From NCBI GenBank assembly GCA_023422835.1, contig JAFAGI010000012.1, positions 248,001-312,000 of the forward strand: 64,000 nucleotides of DNA, written 5' to 3'. Positions 43,727 through 53,805 of the stretch are shown piece after piece. A program made the translations under genes and the position numbers. Below the pieces are notes generated by a model. It saw only the letters and a list, made by a program, of their open reading frames with translations. It was not told the origin of the DNA and did no database searches. The stretch comes from Bacteroidota bacterium. Its GTDB lineage: Bacteria; Bacteroidota; Bacteroidia; Chitinophagales; Chitinophagaceae. Numbering within the stretch: position 1 is the stretch's first letter; every line of letters starts with the position of its first letter.

Positions 43727-44401
43727 CTATTTAAATTTATTTTCTATTAATAACTTAACTCTAATTCTTAAGGTGGCTATCCATACGCCCAACATAGACC
43801 AGCCGATGAAAGCAGGGATCATTACCAGTTTCATGTAATCTGTAGTATCATTGGGATTCAGTGCGGGGTTGCCTTCACTGCCCTGCCCGCCCGGGTGCAG
43901 GCTTTCGGCGAAACGAGGCAATATCCATATTGTTGGGAAAAGCATACAATAAGCAAAGATGTTGTACACTGCGCTCACTTTAGCGCTTTTATCCATATCC
44001 GTCATAGAACCACGCACTACAAAGTAAGCGCAGTAAATAAGTATGGCAATGGCAGTACCTATCTGCTTAGGGTCTCCGCTCCAGGGAGCACCCCACTGGT
44101 AGTTAGCCCAGATCATGCCGGTAAAAAGCCCTAAAAAACTGTAGTACAGGCCTATTCGGGCAAATTCCAGGGAAATAATATCATCTATTTGCTTTTGTGA
44201 ACGCAAATATTTTATGGCAAAAAACACGGATATAGAAAGAAATACCATCATGCCTATCCACATCGGCACATGAAAAAACAGATTCCGGATAGACTCCTGC
44301 AAACGGCCATCCAGATTAGGCACATCTACTATAAAACCCATTGTGCACACCCAAATCAACAACACAAAAGTTAAGATCTTCCACCAGGACTTACGCATCA
44401 T
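43727..44401 (-). CDS. ccsA: Cytochrome c biogenesis protein CcsA/CcmC
   Basis: A 224-aa six-helix protein of the haem-handling family. The WWD-type motif reads ANYQWGAPWSGDPKQ, and His residues flank it (FFHVPMW in an external loop and LHPGGQG). It translocates or binds haem for attachment to apocytochrome c. It is followed by the ccmD-like gene; no ccmAB or ccmEF genes are adjacent. Confidence 0.88.
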   Translation of the reverse strand: MMRKSWWKILTFVLLIWVCTMGFIVDVPNLDGRLQESIRNLFFHVPMWIGMMVFLSISVFFAIKYLRSQKQIDDIISLEFARIGLYYSFLGLFTGMIWANYQWGAPWSGDPKQIGTAIAILIYCAYFVVRGSMTDMDKSAKVSAVYNIFAYCMLFPTIWILPRFAESLHPGGQGSEGNPALNPNDTTDYMKLVMIPAFIGWSMLGVWIATLRIRVKLLIENKFK

Positions 44402-44503
44402 ACTATGTATAAAAAGTTACTTTAATTTTTCAAAAATCAATACACAAACTTAATCAAAGTTTAATAAGCAAACAATTGTTCATGAAATATTTTTTAAAAT
44501 ATA

Positions 44504-44932
44504 TTACCATTCGGGCAGCGCATCCAGCCGGTGAAAGAAGCCTTTATCTATACACCACCCGATTGTTTCCCTTCCGTTGGTTATAACCAGGTAGCTTCCC
44601 GAAAGTTTCATGTTGTACCGTGCCACCTGCTCAAGCACAGCAGTATTTATTGCCACCTGTGGCTCCTTGCATTCTACAATGAGCCAGGGGCGCATATTTT
44701 TGAAAACTACAATATCAAACCTCTTCTTTAGTTCACCCAGCCTGATCTCCTTTTCAATGGCCATTAATGGGGCAGGATATTTCTTGACCTCTATGAGATA
44801 TTGGACAAAGTTTTGCCTCACCCACTCTTCAGGCGTAAGTAAAATCCAGCGTTTGCGTATGGCATCCCAGATAAATTCCCTGTCATTCTCCGTTTTGATC
44901 CTGAATGCCGGCGGAGGATACGTGATCAACAT
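44504..44932 (-). CDS. HsdR N-terminal-like nuclease domain protein
   Basis: A 142-aa protein with the type I restriction HsdR_N fold alone: VRQNFVQYLIEVKKYP, KEIRLGELKKRFDIVVF and PWLIVECKEPQ. The D in RFDIVV and ExK in ECK form a PD-(D/E)xK site. No motor domain or hsdM/hsdS is present, so it is not a type I enzyme. Stand-alone versions are widespread in Bacteroidota and their role is unknown to me. The frame continues upstream, but the ATG at 44932 gives the conserved start and avoids overlap with the divergent gene. Confidence 0.82.
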   Translation of the reverse strand: MLITYPPPAFRIKTENDREFIWDAIRKRWILLTPEEWVRQNFVQYLIEVKKYPAPLMAIEKEIRLGELKKRFDIVVFKNMRPWLIVECKEPQVAINTAVLEQVARYNMKLSGSYLVITNGRETIGWCIDKGFFHRLDALPEW

Positions 44933-44986
44933 AAAATAGTTTCTTATCGATAAATGTACGATATTAGCATGAACAAATGCTTTAGT

Positions 44987-45757
44987 ATGGAAACCAGAAG
45001 TGAAATTGTTACAAACTGGCTGCAAAGATATACCGGGGAAATCCTGAAAAATTTTGGTGAATACATTTTACTTACCAATTTCGGCAACTATGTACACCTG
45101 TTTGCAAAGTGGAACGATGTAAAGGTAAAAGGCCTTACCAAGCCTTTTCAATGTGCCACTGCCGAGAATATTACCATCATTAACTTTGGTATGGGCAGCC
45201 CGGGCGCAGCTACTATTATGGACCTGCTCTCTGCCATAAAACCAAAAGCAGCTTTGTTCCTGGGTAAATGCGGCGGGCTGAAAAAAAGAAATAAACTCGG
45301 CGACCTGATCCTCCCCATTGCAGCCATTCGCGGAGAAGGTACCTCTAACGATTACTTTCCGCCCGAAGTGCCCGCCCTGCCTGCCTTTGCCTTGCAGAAA
45401 GCTATTTCTACCACCATCCGTGACTATAAAGTAGACTACTGGACAGGCACCGTATACACCACCAACCGCAGGGTGTGGGAACACGATGCCGATTTTAAAA
45501 AGTACCTGGTAAAAATAAGGGCATATGCGGTAGACATGGAAACCGCCACCATATTTACCGTTGGGTTTTATAATAAAATTCCCACAGGCGCACTGCTGCT
45601 GGTAAGCGATCAGCCTATGATACCTGAAGGCGTTAAAACCGCAGAAAGCGACAGAAGCATCACTCAAAAATATGTGGAGACTCATTTAAAGATCGGCATA
45701 GATTCACTGAAACAGCTCATCAACAACGGCGTTACGGTAAGGCATTTGCGCTACTGA
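44987..45757 (+). CDS. AMP nucleosidase
   Basis: Splits AMP to adenine and ribose 5-phosphate. The PNP/UDP phosphorylase fold shows INFGMGSPGAATIMDLL, ALFLGKCGGL and AVDMETATIF with the substrate-binding Met-Glu. I chose the ATG at 44987 because family members begin close to RSEIVTNWLQRYTG; earlier ATGs would enter the 54-base divergent promoter region shared with the HsdR_N-like gene. At 256 aa it matches the short Bacteroidota form without the Amn regulatory domain. Confidence 0.9.
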   Translation: METRSEIVTNWLQRYTGEILKNFGEYILLTNFGNYVHLFAKWNDVKVKGLTKPFQCATAENITIINFGMGSPGAATIMDLLSAIKPKAALFLGKCGGLKKRNKLGDLILPIAAIRGEGTSNDYFPPEVPALPAFALQKAISTTIRDYKVDYWTGTVYTTNRRVWEHDADFKKYLVKIRAYAVDMETATIFTVGFYNKIPTGALLLVSDQPMIPEGVKTAESDRSITQKYVETHLKIGIDSLKQLINNGVTVRHLRY

Positions 45758-45891
45758 TTGTTTGCTGCACAAAATGCGAGGTATTTAAATGAATCGCTAA
45801 TTTTCCTTTTTCAGCCTACAAGCCAAATTTGTGGCACAGTTTTTTATTGTATATAGTTAAACAAATTACTTAACAACTAAACAGTGAACAA

Positions 45892-46107
45892 ATGAATAGC
45901 AACACAAGAAACGGACTTATCGCAGCTGGTTTGGCTGCTGTAGCATACTGGTTTAAAGGTATGACACCCGAACAAAGACAAAACGTAAAAGACAAGGTAG
46001 CAGGTGCCGGAAAAAGATTTACCGAAAAAGCAAACGAAGCTATGAATTCTGCTAAAAGCACCATTAATAACACTACCGGCGATGTAAGAGAAAAAACAAC
46101 TTATTAA
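45892..46107 (+). CDS. Small YtxH-like hypothetical protein
   Basis: 71 aa: a short Gly/Ala-rich hydrophobic stretch (GLIAAGLAAVAYWF) and then an amphipathic Lys/Ala/Glu-rich helix (QRQNVKDKVAGAGKRFTEKA) with a polar tail. The pattern resembles YtxH or CsbD-like stress proteins but is too short for a firm call. A strong terminator directly follows, which supports a real gene. Confidence 0.65.
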   Translation: MNSNTRNGLIAAGLAAVAYWFKGMTPEQRQNVKDKVAGAGKRFTEKANEAMNSAKSTINNTTGDVREKTTY

Positions 46108-46125
46108 TTCTTCTCACGCCAGATA

Positions 46126-46154
46126 AAAAAAGCTGCTCAATTGCAGCTTTTTTT
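46126..46154 (+). terminator. Terminator after the small YtxH-like gene
   Basis: AAAGCTGC (46129-46136) pairs with GCAGCTTT (46143-46150), flanked by A and T runs, so it may work in both directions. Confidence 0.88.
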
Positions 46155-46182
46155 ATGGAAACATTTGTACTCTAATGGTATA

Positions 46183-46520
46183 TTATAATGGATTTTGTGC
46201 GAGCGTACCACCGCTCAGTTCAATTTCGGCCTGAGGTATCGGCATCAGGTTGCTGACACCTTACCTAAAATTGCCCTTTTCCTTAAAAGCTGTGTCAGCT
46301 TTGCCTGTTCTCACCATATCAAAATATCTGTGCCCTTTCATAGCCAGCTCAAGCCTACTTTCTTTTAGAATAGCTTCAAACAGCGACTCTCCACCATCTG
46401 TAATATTGTCCTGCAGCTTTGCCCTTCTGCGCACTTTATTCAAGTATTCACGTGGGGTTGTATTATCCGGGTTTGCTGATTTTACCAAAGCTTCTGCATA
46501 GGTTAATACACTTCAGGTAA
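46183..46520 (-). pseudogene. SusD/RagB C-terminal remnant
   Basis: The reverse strand reads TYAEALVKSANPDNTTPREY, ILKESRLELAMKGHRYFDMV and ends VSNLMPIPQAEIELSGGTLA then QNPL, which are the C-terminal hallmarks of SusD proteins. An in-frame TAA (46261-46263) sits between the last two blocks and a TGA lies upstream of the first. The other four fifths of the gene is missing. It is the leftover of a second SusC/D pair beside the present one. Confidence 0.82.
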
Positions 46521-46630
46521 ACGTATTGATTTTTTCCAAAGGCAATTTGAAGTTAATAGGATTTTGTCTCACTAAAAAATAAAGCACCCAGTGGGTACTT
46601 TACTTAAGAGTTTGCTTACAACTATGATAT

Positions 46631-48058
46631 TTATTTAGTTACATACTTAGCTGCTTTACTTTCCATATTATCTGCATTAATTGCAGTTACTGTATAGATG
46701 CCATTTGTACTTACGGCGAGTTCATTGGCGGTTGTAATTGCTAAAACTTTGCTTTCAGTTTTTAAATCACTAGTATGGTAAACTACTGACCTTACATTTC
46801 CTGAAGTAGACCATTTTAGCGTATTGCCTTCTAACCTTAGATTCTGCGGACTGGCAGGAGCTGGCGCTACAGCTCTTCCAAGGAATGGAATTACCGCGGG
46901 ACTTAAGAATATTTCAGCGAACTTAGCGGCAAATTCAGGTTTTTCATTTAAATATTTAGCGCTGTAAAATAGATTGCCAACTACATTTTTCTTCTGTTTA
47001 GTTAACGAAAGTTCATTTGAGAGATCAGCCGGCGTGGATACAATACCACTTCCTGTATAAATGGCATGGCCAACCATGAGATGCGGCTTATCGTTAAATC
47101 TGTCCCAATCATTTAGCCTGGTATTAAAGCTGGAATGCTGGTAAATTTGCGGTATTACTACATCCATCCATCCTTCTTTTGCCCATTTTACAATATCTGC
47201 ATACAATGTATTCAGGTTGTAATCAAAGTTGGAGGTAGGAGAGATAGAAAAAACCACTTCAGGCTTTGTACTTACTATTGCGTCATACACACCTTTTATT
47301 GACTGGTCTACATTGGCTCTTCTGAAAGCCTTGATATCCGTAAATCCGCTGCCGTACTTTTCAAAATCCGGCTGGTCGGAAACCATAGTTCCTGCTGCTG
47401 AGGGATCAGGATAAAAGTAGTCGTCCATGTGAATACCGTCTACAGCGTATTTGGAAACAATGTCCTTAACGATGTCTGCTAAACGCTGCCTTGCTTCGGG
47501 TACTGCAGGGTTGTATACCTGAATTTTTTCATGGCTCGTCACCCACTCCGGTTTTACCGATGCATGCAAGGCAGGGTAAGGCGTAGAACTGCCCGCCCTG
47601 GTTGCAATCCTGAAGGGATTCAGCCACGCATGAAATTCTATACCCCTGCTATGTGCCTCATCAATCATAAATTTCATTACATCATAGCCCGGGTCTTTGT
47701 CTCGGGTGCCGGTAATGCTGGCGCTCCAGGGCTCATAAGGTGAATTGTAAAAAGCATCGCCCATGCCTTTTACCTGCACAAAAACTGCATTCATATTCAG
47801 GCTTTTCAGCTTGTCCAGGTAATCTGTATACAATTTCTTTTGTGCTGCCATGCCATACTGATTCATAGGCCAATCAAGTCCCCAAACGGTGGCCATCCAT
47901 ACGGCACGCATTTGTTTCTTAGAGATAATAACAGTATCGGCATTAGTGGGGGGCGGTTGAGGGGGATTAATTGGTCCATCTGTACCGCTTTTAGTACAGG
48001 CACTGAAAACAGCCATGCCTGCTAATACAACCAAAGCAAAGTGAATAATTTTTTTCAT
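46631..48058 (-). CDS. GHL10/DUF187 family glycoside hydrolase lipoprotein
   Basis: A lipoprotein signal (lipobox FSAC) is followed by a TIM-barrel GHL10 domain (about 45-375): MRAVWMATVWGLDWPMNQYG, NAVFVQVKGMGDAFYNS, EFHAWLNPFRI, VDGIHMDDYFYP and VIPQIYQHSSF. A small C-terminal fibronectin-like segment follows. The family (YngK-like) acts on polysaccharides; sequences suggest peptidoglycan or uronic-acid-containing glycans, but no substrate is established here. It is downstream of susCD in the same direction. Confidence 0.88.
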   Translation of the reverse strand: MKKIIHFALVVLAGMAVFSACTKSGTDGPINPPQPPPTNADTVIISKKQMRAVWMATVWGLDWPMNQYGMAAQKKLYTDYLDKLKSLNMNAVFVQVKGMGDAFYNSPYEPWSASITGTRDKDPGYDVMKFMIDEAHSRGIEFHAWLNPFRIATRAGSSTPYPALHASVKPEWVTSHEKIQVYNPAVPEARQRLADIVKDIVSKYAVDGIHMDDYFYPDPSAAGTMVSDQPDFEKYGSGFTDIKAFRRANVDQSIKGVYDAIVSTKPEVVFSISPTSNFDYNLNTLYADIVKWAKEGWMDVVIPQIYQHSSFNTRLNDWDRFNDKPHLMVGHAIYTGSGIVSTPADLSNELSLTKQKKNVVGNLFYSAKYLNEKPEFAAKFAEIFLSPAVIPFLGRAVAPAPASPQNLRLEGNTLKWSTSGNVRSVVYHTSDLKTESKVLAITTANELAVSTNGIYTVTAINADNMESKAAKYVTK

Positions 48059-48127
48059 ATATCTATATATATAAAGAAAGTCTCCTACTTTGATAAAACT
48101 AGGAAACTTCTTTTTTTATAATGAAAT

Positions 48128-49825
48128 TTACTGAGCCGCCCAGCCCGGATTTTGTGTCAATGTTATTCCTTTATCTTTATATAATTTTATTTGATCTAAT
48201 GGCAAAGGACTTAAATATACACGAGGATTATCAAAAACACGCTGCGATTCTTCCTTAAAAGCAGGAACAATATAACCCTCACTACTATTATTTTCAAGAT
48301 AAACATCTTTGATGCCAGGAAAATCTGACTTTTTAATCCAAGCTCCTCTATTTATATCTACATTAGCTTTTGTATCTGTTAATTCCAATTTTTTCCATCT
48401 TTTAAGATCATCCAACCTGAATCCTTCAAGCGCTAATTCAATTCTTCTCTCTCTTCTTAGTTCCCAAATCAAAGATGGAACTGTTGGGTCCCTCTGAGGA
48501 TCATCATAAACGGAGTTATTAACAGCTGGCTGGTTACCTATAACCTGTAATGCGGGCATTGCAATTCCTGGTCTTGACCTTAATTTATTAATTGTTTTAT
48601 CCAGATCGCTCTGAGTAAGCGTGCCTAATTCTGCTGCAGCCTCTGCATAATTCAATAATACTTCTCCAAACCTGATGATAGGAGCATCAGTAGCGTTAAG
48701 ACTTCCGCTTCCTTCAGGAAGATCTTTAAGAGATTCATTAAAAAACTTCTGGACAGCATAGCCTGATGTGGAATAATTTGTGGCACTTCCATTAACCCTT
48801 AAAACAGGAAAAAATGTTTCCTTGATGCGAGGATCCCTGTTTTTCATTACACTATCAATTTTTTTATCGCCTGCATAACGTGGTGATAAAGATATTGGCA
48901 AACCATCGTCTAGTAAATAGGTTTCAATTAAATCTTTTGATACGCCAGTTTGGGGTTCTTTATTTACATAAGAATGAAGACTATGTGTTAGCACTCCTGT
49001 TTCATATCTACGATATAGTATGATTTCTTTTTTTCCATTCAGGTCTAGCGAGTTGAAAAGACTCCTGTAGTTATCAGTGATAGAATATTTTCCTGACTTA
49101 ATAATTTCATCCGCAGCCCACTTAGCCGCTTCTAAATACGTTTTCGATTTAGCTGCATCTATGTTGTGATATTTAAAGTATGTACCGTGATATAAAAAAA
49201 CACGAGACATAAACGCCAATACTACGTATTTATTCACGGCTGATCCTTCATTACCATCCGAAGCTCTTACATTTTGTGCTGCAAATTGAAAGTCTTCCAA
49301 CATTTTGTCAATAACAAAAGGAAGAGGATCACGTTGACGGTACAATCCAGAATCTGTTTCAAGCATATACTTTTCAAACCATGGGACATCACCAAAAGAT
49401 TTCGTAAGATCATTGTATTCTAAAGCGCGGAAAAAACGCCCTATACCGATCCAATGATTTCTTGCGCTCTGTTCTAACATAGACATTTCCGATACTTTTG
49501 TAATGAAGTGGTTAGCTTTCCTTACCCAAGTAAATGACCATCCGCCACCTGTGGCAGGTACATTTTTGGTAAATTGAGCTGGAGAAGAAGAAGCGAAATC
49601 ATCATTCAGACTTTGCCCTGAAAAATAGTTACCCCATGCAAATCCGGAACCATACCCTGTAAAATAAGCGGTATAAAATCCCCAAGCATAAGTTCTGACA
49701 TTTTGTTCGCTTGTCCAAAAGGTATTATCTACTAGTCTGTCTTCAGGGTACTTTTCCAAGAAGTCTTTTTTACAGGATGTAAAGAAAAGCAGCCCTGAAA
49801 TTATGGTTAAGATATATTTTTTCAT
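48128..49825 (-). CDS. SusD/RagB family nutrient-binding lipoprotein
   Basis: A lipoprotein signal (ISGLLFFTSCKKDF) precedes a SusD-like TPR fold of 565 aa. Markers are WTSEQNVRTYAWGFYTAYF, the RFFRALEYNDLTKSFGDVPW block and the C-terminal WELRRERRIELALEGFRLDD with TLTQNPGW at the end. It covers the SusC channel as a lid and binds the glycan. It lies about 100 bases after susC, with one dispersed repeat between them. Confidence 0.94.
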   Translation of the reverse strand: MKKYILTIISGLLFFTSCKKDFLEKYPEDRLVDNTFWTSEQNVRTYAWGFYTAYFTGYGSGFAWGNYFSGQSLNDDFASSSPAQFTKNVPATGGGWSFTWVRKANHFITKVSEMSMLEQSARNHWIGIGRFFRALEYNDLTKSFGDVPWFEKYMLETDSGLYRQRDPLPFVIDKMLEDFQFAAQNVRASDGNEGSAVNKYVVLAFMSRVFLYHGTYFKYHNIDAAKSKTYLEAAKWAADEIIKSGKYSITDNYRSLFNSLDLNGKKEIILYRRYETGVLTHSLHSYVNKEPQTGVSKDLIETYLLDDGLPISLSPRYAGDKKIDSVMKNRDPRIKETFFPVLRVNGSATNYSTSGYAVQKFFNESLKDLPEGSGSLNATDAPIIRFGEVLLNYAEAAAELGTLTQSDLDKTINKLRSRPGIAMPALQVIGNQPAVNNSVYDDPQRDPTVPSLIWELRRERRIELALEGFRLDDLKRWKKLELTDTKANVDINRGAWIKKSDFPGIKDVYLENNSSEGYIVPAFKEESQRVFDNPRVYLSPLPLDQIKLYKDKGITLTQNPGWAAQ

Positions 49826-49848
49826 TTGTATATATTTTATTTTTCTTT

Positions 49849-49913
49849 ATGGTCACATGGAATAGCCTTTATTATTAAGTTGAGACACAACTTATGATTG
49901 TGGCTATTTTATG
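49849..49913 (+). repeat. Dispersed intergenic repeat, copy F
   Basis: GGTCACATGGAATAGCCTTT is identical to copy A over at least 17 bases, and the right end reads GGCTATTTTATG. It sits between susC and susD, so it is probably transcribed and could fold in the mRNA. Confidence 0.65.
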
Positions 49914-49922
49914 ATTTTGCTT

Positions 49923-52900
49923 TTAAAAGGTTACTTGAATGCCGAATGAATACATTTTTCTAAATGGATACACCCTGCCAAAAGTATTCGGATCGTTTAA
50001 ACCTGCTGAAGTATAATCTACTTCTGGATCGAGTGGTACATTACCTGTATGGCTAATCGTAAACAGGTTTTCCCCGCTGAAATATATGCGTGCTGTACTT
50101 AGAGAAACCTTCTTGATCAATGATTCAGGAAGTGAATAGCCAACTGTAAGATTTTTTAAACGAGTATAAGCCATATTTAACAGATATTTCGTTTGAGGTA
50201 AAAAATTTCTAGTGTTGTTTGATTGCCCCTGATCTGTTGGACGGGGATAAAAAGCATTAGGATTTTCTTCAGTCCAATAATCCATTTGATGAGCATACCA
50301 AGCCTCGCCTGGACGATAGCCAGGTATAAATATAGGTCCATTAACCCATGCTTGTCTGCTACCTACACCCTGAATAAATGCACTGAAATCAATACCTTTA
50401 AATGCCATCCCTAATCTAAAACCATATTGATATCTAGGAGTTGTGTTTCCAATTAACCTTAGATCTCCATGATCTTCTATTGTATTAGATCCAAAATCAA
50501 TAGTGTCATTACCGTCAAGATCTTTATATTTTATATCTCCAGGTCCGTAAAAGAACCAGCCAGATTCCCAATATTGTTGGGTAGGAATGCCAGATTTTAG
50601 CACATATTTTCCCCCGTTCAAAATTAACTTGCCATTAGCGTCTTGTTCGAAATCATCTTTAGTAAAATATCTATCAGTTTCGTACCCCCAAATTTCTCCA
50701 AGAACTCTTCCTTTGTAATTTGTACCTAGTGTTTTAGTAATGTTTGCCGATTCTGTAATTTCTTCTTTGAAATCAGAAAGCATAGCAGTTGCATTAAATG
50801 AAAATCCATTATTGAACGTTTTATTATAATCAACTTGCAGTTCCCATCCTGTGGTTGCCATCGCTCCAAAATTTCTAAGAGGGGCTCCGGTTCCTAAGGT
50901 ATTAGGCACAGTAAGTCCTGCACTGTGCATATTGCTTGTTGTGCGCTTGTACCAATCGAACGTGATACCAAATTGGTCTTTAAAAAATCTTGCATCCACA
51001 CCAAAGTCAAGTGTTGCCACCTTTTCCCAAGTTAAATTTGGAGATACTAAACCTGGAGTAGCCACGGTTGTCATATTTACATTTCCTATGACCCATCCTG
51101 AAGCAGGTGCTCCCATGGTAACAAGATATCTAAAATCCGGTATTGACTGATTTCCGAGTGCACCCCATGATCCCCTTAATTTTAAAAATGATAAATACGG
51201 TTTAGTAAAGTCCATATAAGATTCGTTAGTTAAAACATATCCAGCTGACATAGAACTAAAAAATCCCCACCTTTCATTTACAGGAAATTTTGACGATCCA
51301 TCATATCTTCCGTTAAGTTCAAGTAGGTATTTACTCTTATAATCATAATTTATTCTTCCAAAATAACCCATAGTTGCCCAGCTTCCTTTATAAGAAGTAA
51401 CAAATTGATCGCCAGTGGCTAAATTTGGAAGACCAATGTTTGGATCAATCAACCCTCTTCTTTCTGATCCTTGGCCCATATTAGCATACTCTTCTATATC
51501 CATCCCTGCAGTGAGCTTAAAATTGTGATCATTTAATCTTTTATTATATGTTGCATAACCTTTAAAAACATTTCTATTATTCCAATCGGAATAAAGTTGC
51601 GCTCTATCATATGTTGCACTTGTATACGCTTGATAAGGCATCGTTCCGCCGCCTGCCCAGAAGTCATATCCGTATACTTTGCCCCCCGTACGTTGTTCAT
51701 GCTCATTCATTGCATCGTAAGTATAGTCTGCATCGAACGTTAATCCCTCAGCAATGTTAAATGTTCCACCAACACTAACACGTGCTAATGTATTATTGTT
51801 TTTATTCATTTTGGCTTGCTCGACTTCTGTTACAGCGCTGCGCCACGGCTTACCTTCATACAAGCCATATGGATAGGTTCTAGGCCAACGATAAAGATAA
51901 TACCAAGGATCATACGTGTCTGACCCGTAATTGTAAGGTTTAGTAGTTGTAGCACTTGACAACATAAATTTTCCACGTACATTCAACCAATCCGTAACTT
52001 GAGAAGTAAGTCCGAAATTTAAATTATAGCGCCTAAATAAATCCTGATTTACTTTAAGCACTCCTTTTTGATCTAGCAAACCCAAGTTCAAATTATATGT
52101 TGTTTTAGCTGTGCTGCCACTAAAAGTTAGGTTATGTGTTTGTTGTGGAGTCCAATCTTTTATGAATTTCTCTCTTACATCCCATGGACGATAAAAAAAT
52201 AATCTGCCGCTACGTATCTCAAAATCTCTACCTAACATCATTTCATCTCCTAAATCTTGTCCTCCATACAATTTCTCCCATTCTTTCATCTTTTCAATCC
52301 CTAAAGAATCGTAAGACTGCCCTACAGCACTGAAAATTGTCAAATTAGGATTCGTTCTTTGCATGGCACGAAAAGCTACTTGTGCGCCGCCCACAGCCGG
52401 TGCAATCTCCGGTGTAACTGTTGGAGTAGACCATGAAAAATTATTTGAATATGAAATATTGTATTTATCCAAACCTTTTTTCCCTTTTTTAGTAGTAATT
52501 AAGATAACGCCCCAAGTTGCGCGCGGTCCATAAATTGATGTTGAAGCCGCATCTTTCAACACTGAAATACTTTCAATATCATCAGGGTTAATCATTCTTA
52601 AATCCGGCAATTCAACATTATCAACAAGCAATAAAGGTCTGGCACCGTTTGTGTTGCTGAGTGACCCTTGTAGACCACGTAAACGTATAGCAGGGTTTGT
52701 TCCTAAATCCCCTGTAGGAGATGTTATAGTTAACCCTGGAACGGCTCCTTGCAAACCTCTTCCTACATCGGCAATAGGCCTGTTGCCTAACGTTTTTTGC
52801 ACATCCACTGTCGTTACGGCTCCTGTAATATTTCCTCTTCTTTGCGTACCATAACCTACCACTACAACATCATTAAGGTTAGATTCGCTGGAGGATAGCT

Positions 52901-53171
52901 GAACATCTATCACAGATTGGTCGCCTACCCTCTTTTCCTGCGCGGTGTAGCTGACAGCATTGAACTGCAAAACATCATTGCTGCCCGCTGAAATAGAATA
53001 CCGGCCGTCCTGGTCTGTGATTACCCCGGTTGTTCTGCCTTTTACCTGTACGCTGGCCGCAGATACTGCTTCACCTTTTTCATTGGTTACTGTTCCTGTA
53101 ACTGTTTTTGATTGAGAAAAAGATTGAAAGGAGCAAAACAAAAGAATAAATAAGAAAAGAAATTGCTTCAT
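49923..53171 (-). CDS. SusC/RagA TonB-linked outer membrane transporter
   Basis: A signal peptide (about 1-20) is followed by a CarboxypepD_reg-like domain (about 21-105; TVTGTVTNEKGEAVSAASVQ), the plug with DVVVVGYGTQRRGNITGAV and ESISVLKDAASTSIYG, and a 22-strand barrel ending SFGIQVTF. The length of 1082 aa is normal. With SusD it imports glycans or other large nutrients using TonB energy. No ECF sigma/anti-sigma or hybrid two-component gene is adjacent, so the inducer system is not in the window. Confidence 0.95.
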   Translation of the reverse strand: MKQFLFLFILLFCSFQSFSQSKTVTGTVTNEKGEAVSAASVQVKGRTTGVITDQDGRYSISAGSNDVLQFNAVSYTAQEKRVGDQSVIDVQLSSSESNLNDVVVVGYGTQRRGNITGAVTTVDVQKTLGNRPIADVGRGLQGAVPGLTITSPTGDLGTNPAIRLRGLQGSLSNTNGARPLLLVDNVELPDLRMINPDDIESISVLKDAASTSIYGPRATWGVILITTKKGKKGLDKYNISYSNNFSWSTPTVTPEIAPAVGGAQVAFRAMQRTNPNLTIFSAVGQSYDSLGIEKMKEWEKLYGGQDLGDEMMLGRDFEIRSGRLFFYRPWDVREKFIKDWTPQQTHNLTFSGSTAKTTYNLNLGLLDQKGVLKVNQDLFRRYNLNFGLTSQVTDWLNVRGKFMLSSATTTKPYNYGSDTYDPWYYLYRWPRTYPYGLYEGKPWRSAVTEVEQAKMNKNNNTLARVSVGGTFNIAEGLTFDADYTYDAMNEHEQRTGGKVYGYDFWAGGGTMPYQAYTSATYDRAQLYSDWNNRNVFKGYATYNKRLNDHNFKLTAGMDIEEYANMGQGSERRGLIDPNIGLPNLATGDQFVTSYKGSWATMGYFGRINYDYKSKYLLELNGRYDGSSKFPVNERWGFFSSMSAGYVLTNESYMDFTKPYLSFLKLRGSWGALGNQSIPDFRYLVTMGAPASGWVIGNVNMTTVATPGLVSPNLTWEKVATLDFGVDARFFKDQFGITFDWYKRTTSNMHSAGLTVPNTLGTGAPLRNFGAMATTGWELQVDYNKTFNNGFSFNATAMLSDFKEEITESANITKTLGTNYKGRVLGEIWGYETDRYFTKDDFEQDANGKLILNGGKYVLKSGIPTQQYWESGWFFYGPGDIKYKDLDGNDTIDFGSNTIEDHGDLRLIGNTTPRYQYGFRLGMAFKGIDFSAFIQGVGSRQAWVNGPIFIPGYRPGEAWYAHQMDYWTEENPNAFYPRPTDQGQSNNTRNFLPQTKYLLNMAYTRLKNLTVGYSLPESLIKKVSLSTARIYFSGENLFTISHTGNVPLDPEVDYTSAGLNDPNTFGRVYPFRKMYSFGIQVTF

Positions 53172-53490
53172 AAAAATTCAATTTAGCTATGCATAAAATT
53201 GTTAATAATAGCACAAATTAAACTCTTTAACTTTATAAAAAAAATTTTTCAGATATTATTTTTTTGTTTTTTTAACTCAATAAACCCAATATAACAATTT
53301 TACATTTTAAAATAAGTATGGCGATACACTAGACAATGTTAAAAATATGTATAAATATATTAAAAAATAAATATTTAATCTGGGATTTAATGAAGAATTG
53401 TCGAAGCACATCCGAGTAAATGAACTTTTAAGGTTGTAAACATAAAAAAAGCACCACTACCAGGCGCTTTAAAAATTGTTATTCTCTGTA
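53172..53490. other. AT-rich gap upstream of susC
   Basis: Very AT-rich sequence that should contain the susC promoter on the reverse strand. I find no full TAnnTTTG box. The right end holds the terminator of the convergent-side rhodanese gene. Confidence 0.5.
53444..53470 (-). terminator. Terminator after the rhodanese gene
   Basis: On the reverse strand AAAGCGCC pairs with GGTGCTTT (one G-T pair) and is followed by T residues. It lies 20 bases past the stop. Confidence 0.75.
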
Positions 53491-53787
53491 TTATTTTCTC
53501 CATTCATTCATGCCGCCGGCAAGATTGTAGGTGTTGGTAAAACCGCATTGCTCTAAAAACATACATGCCTGCTGGCTGCGGTTACCGCTGCGGCAGTATA
53601 CAATCAATTCCTGATCTTTCAGATGGTCGATCTCCTCTGTTTCAAAATTCATGATATTGCTCATCGGCAGATGTGTGCCGCCAATGTTGTATTCTTCTCG
53701 CTCGCCGGCTTCGCGTACATCTAGGAAATTGAGCGGTTCGCCTGCGCTGAGCCTGGCTTTTACTTCTTCAACAGTCGTAGTTTGCAT
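53491..53787 (-). CDS. Rhodanese-like domain protein
   Basis: A 98-aa single rhodanese domain with NFLDVREAGEREEYNIGGTH and the active-site loop YCRSGNRS, whose Cys carries persulfide sulfur. Ends LAGGMNEWRK as usual. Likely a small sulfurtransferase (GlpE/PspE-like) or a sulfide-handling protein; the acceptor is unknown. Confidence 0.92.
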   Translation of the reverse strand: MQTTTVEEVKARLSAGEPLNFLDVREAGEREEYNIGGTHLPMSNIMNFETEEIDHLKDQELIVYCRSGNRSQQACMFLEQCGFTNTYNLAGGMNEWRK

Positions 53788-53805
53788 AGTTTTATAAATT
53801 TAAAA

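Noticed and set aside
44504..44932. Type I restriction system
   Set aside because: Only the HsdR_N nuclease domain is present; no helicase part, hsdM or hsdS is nearby.
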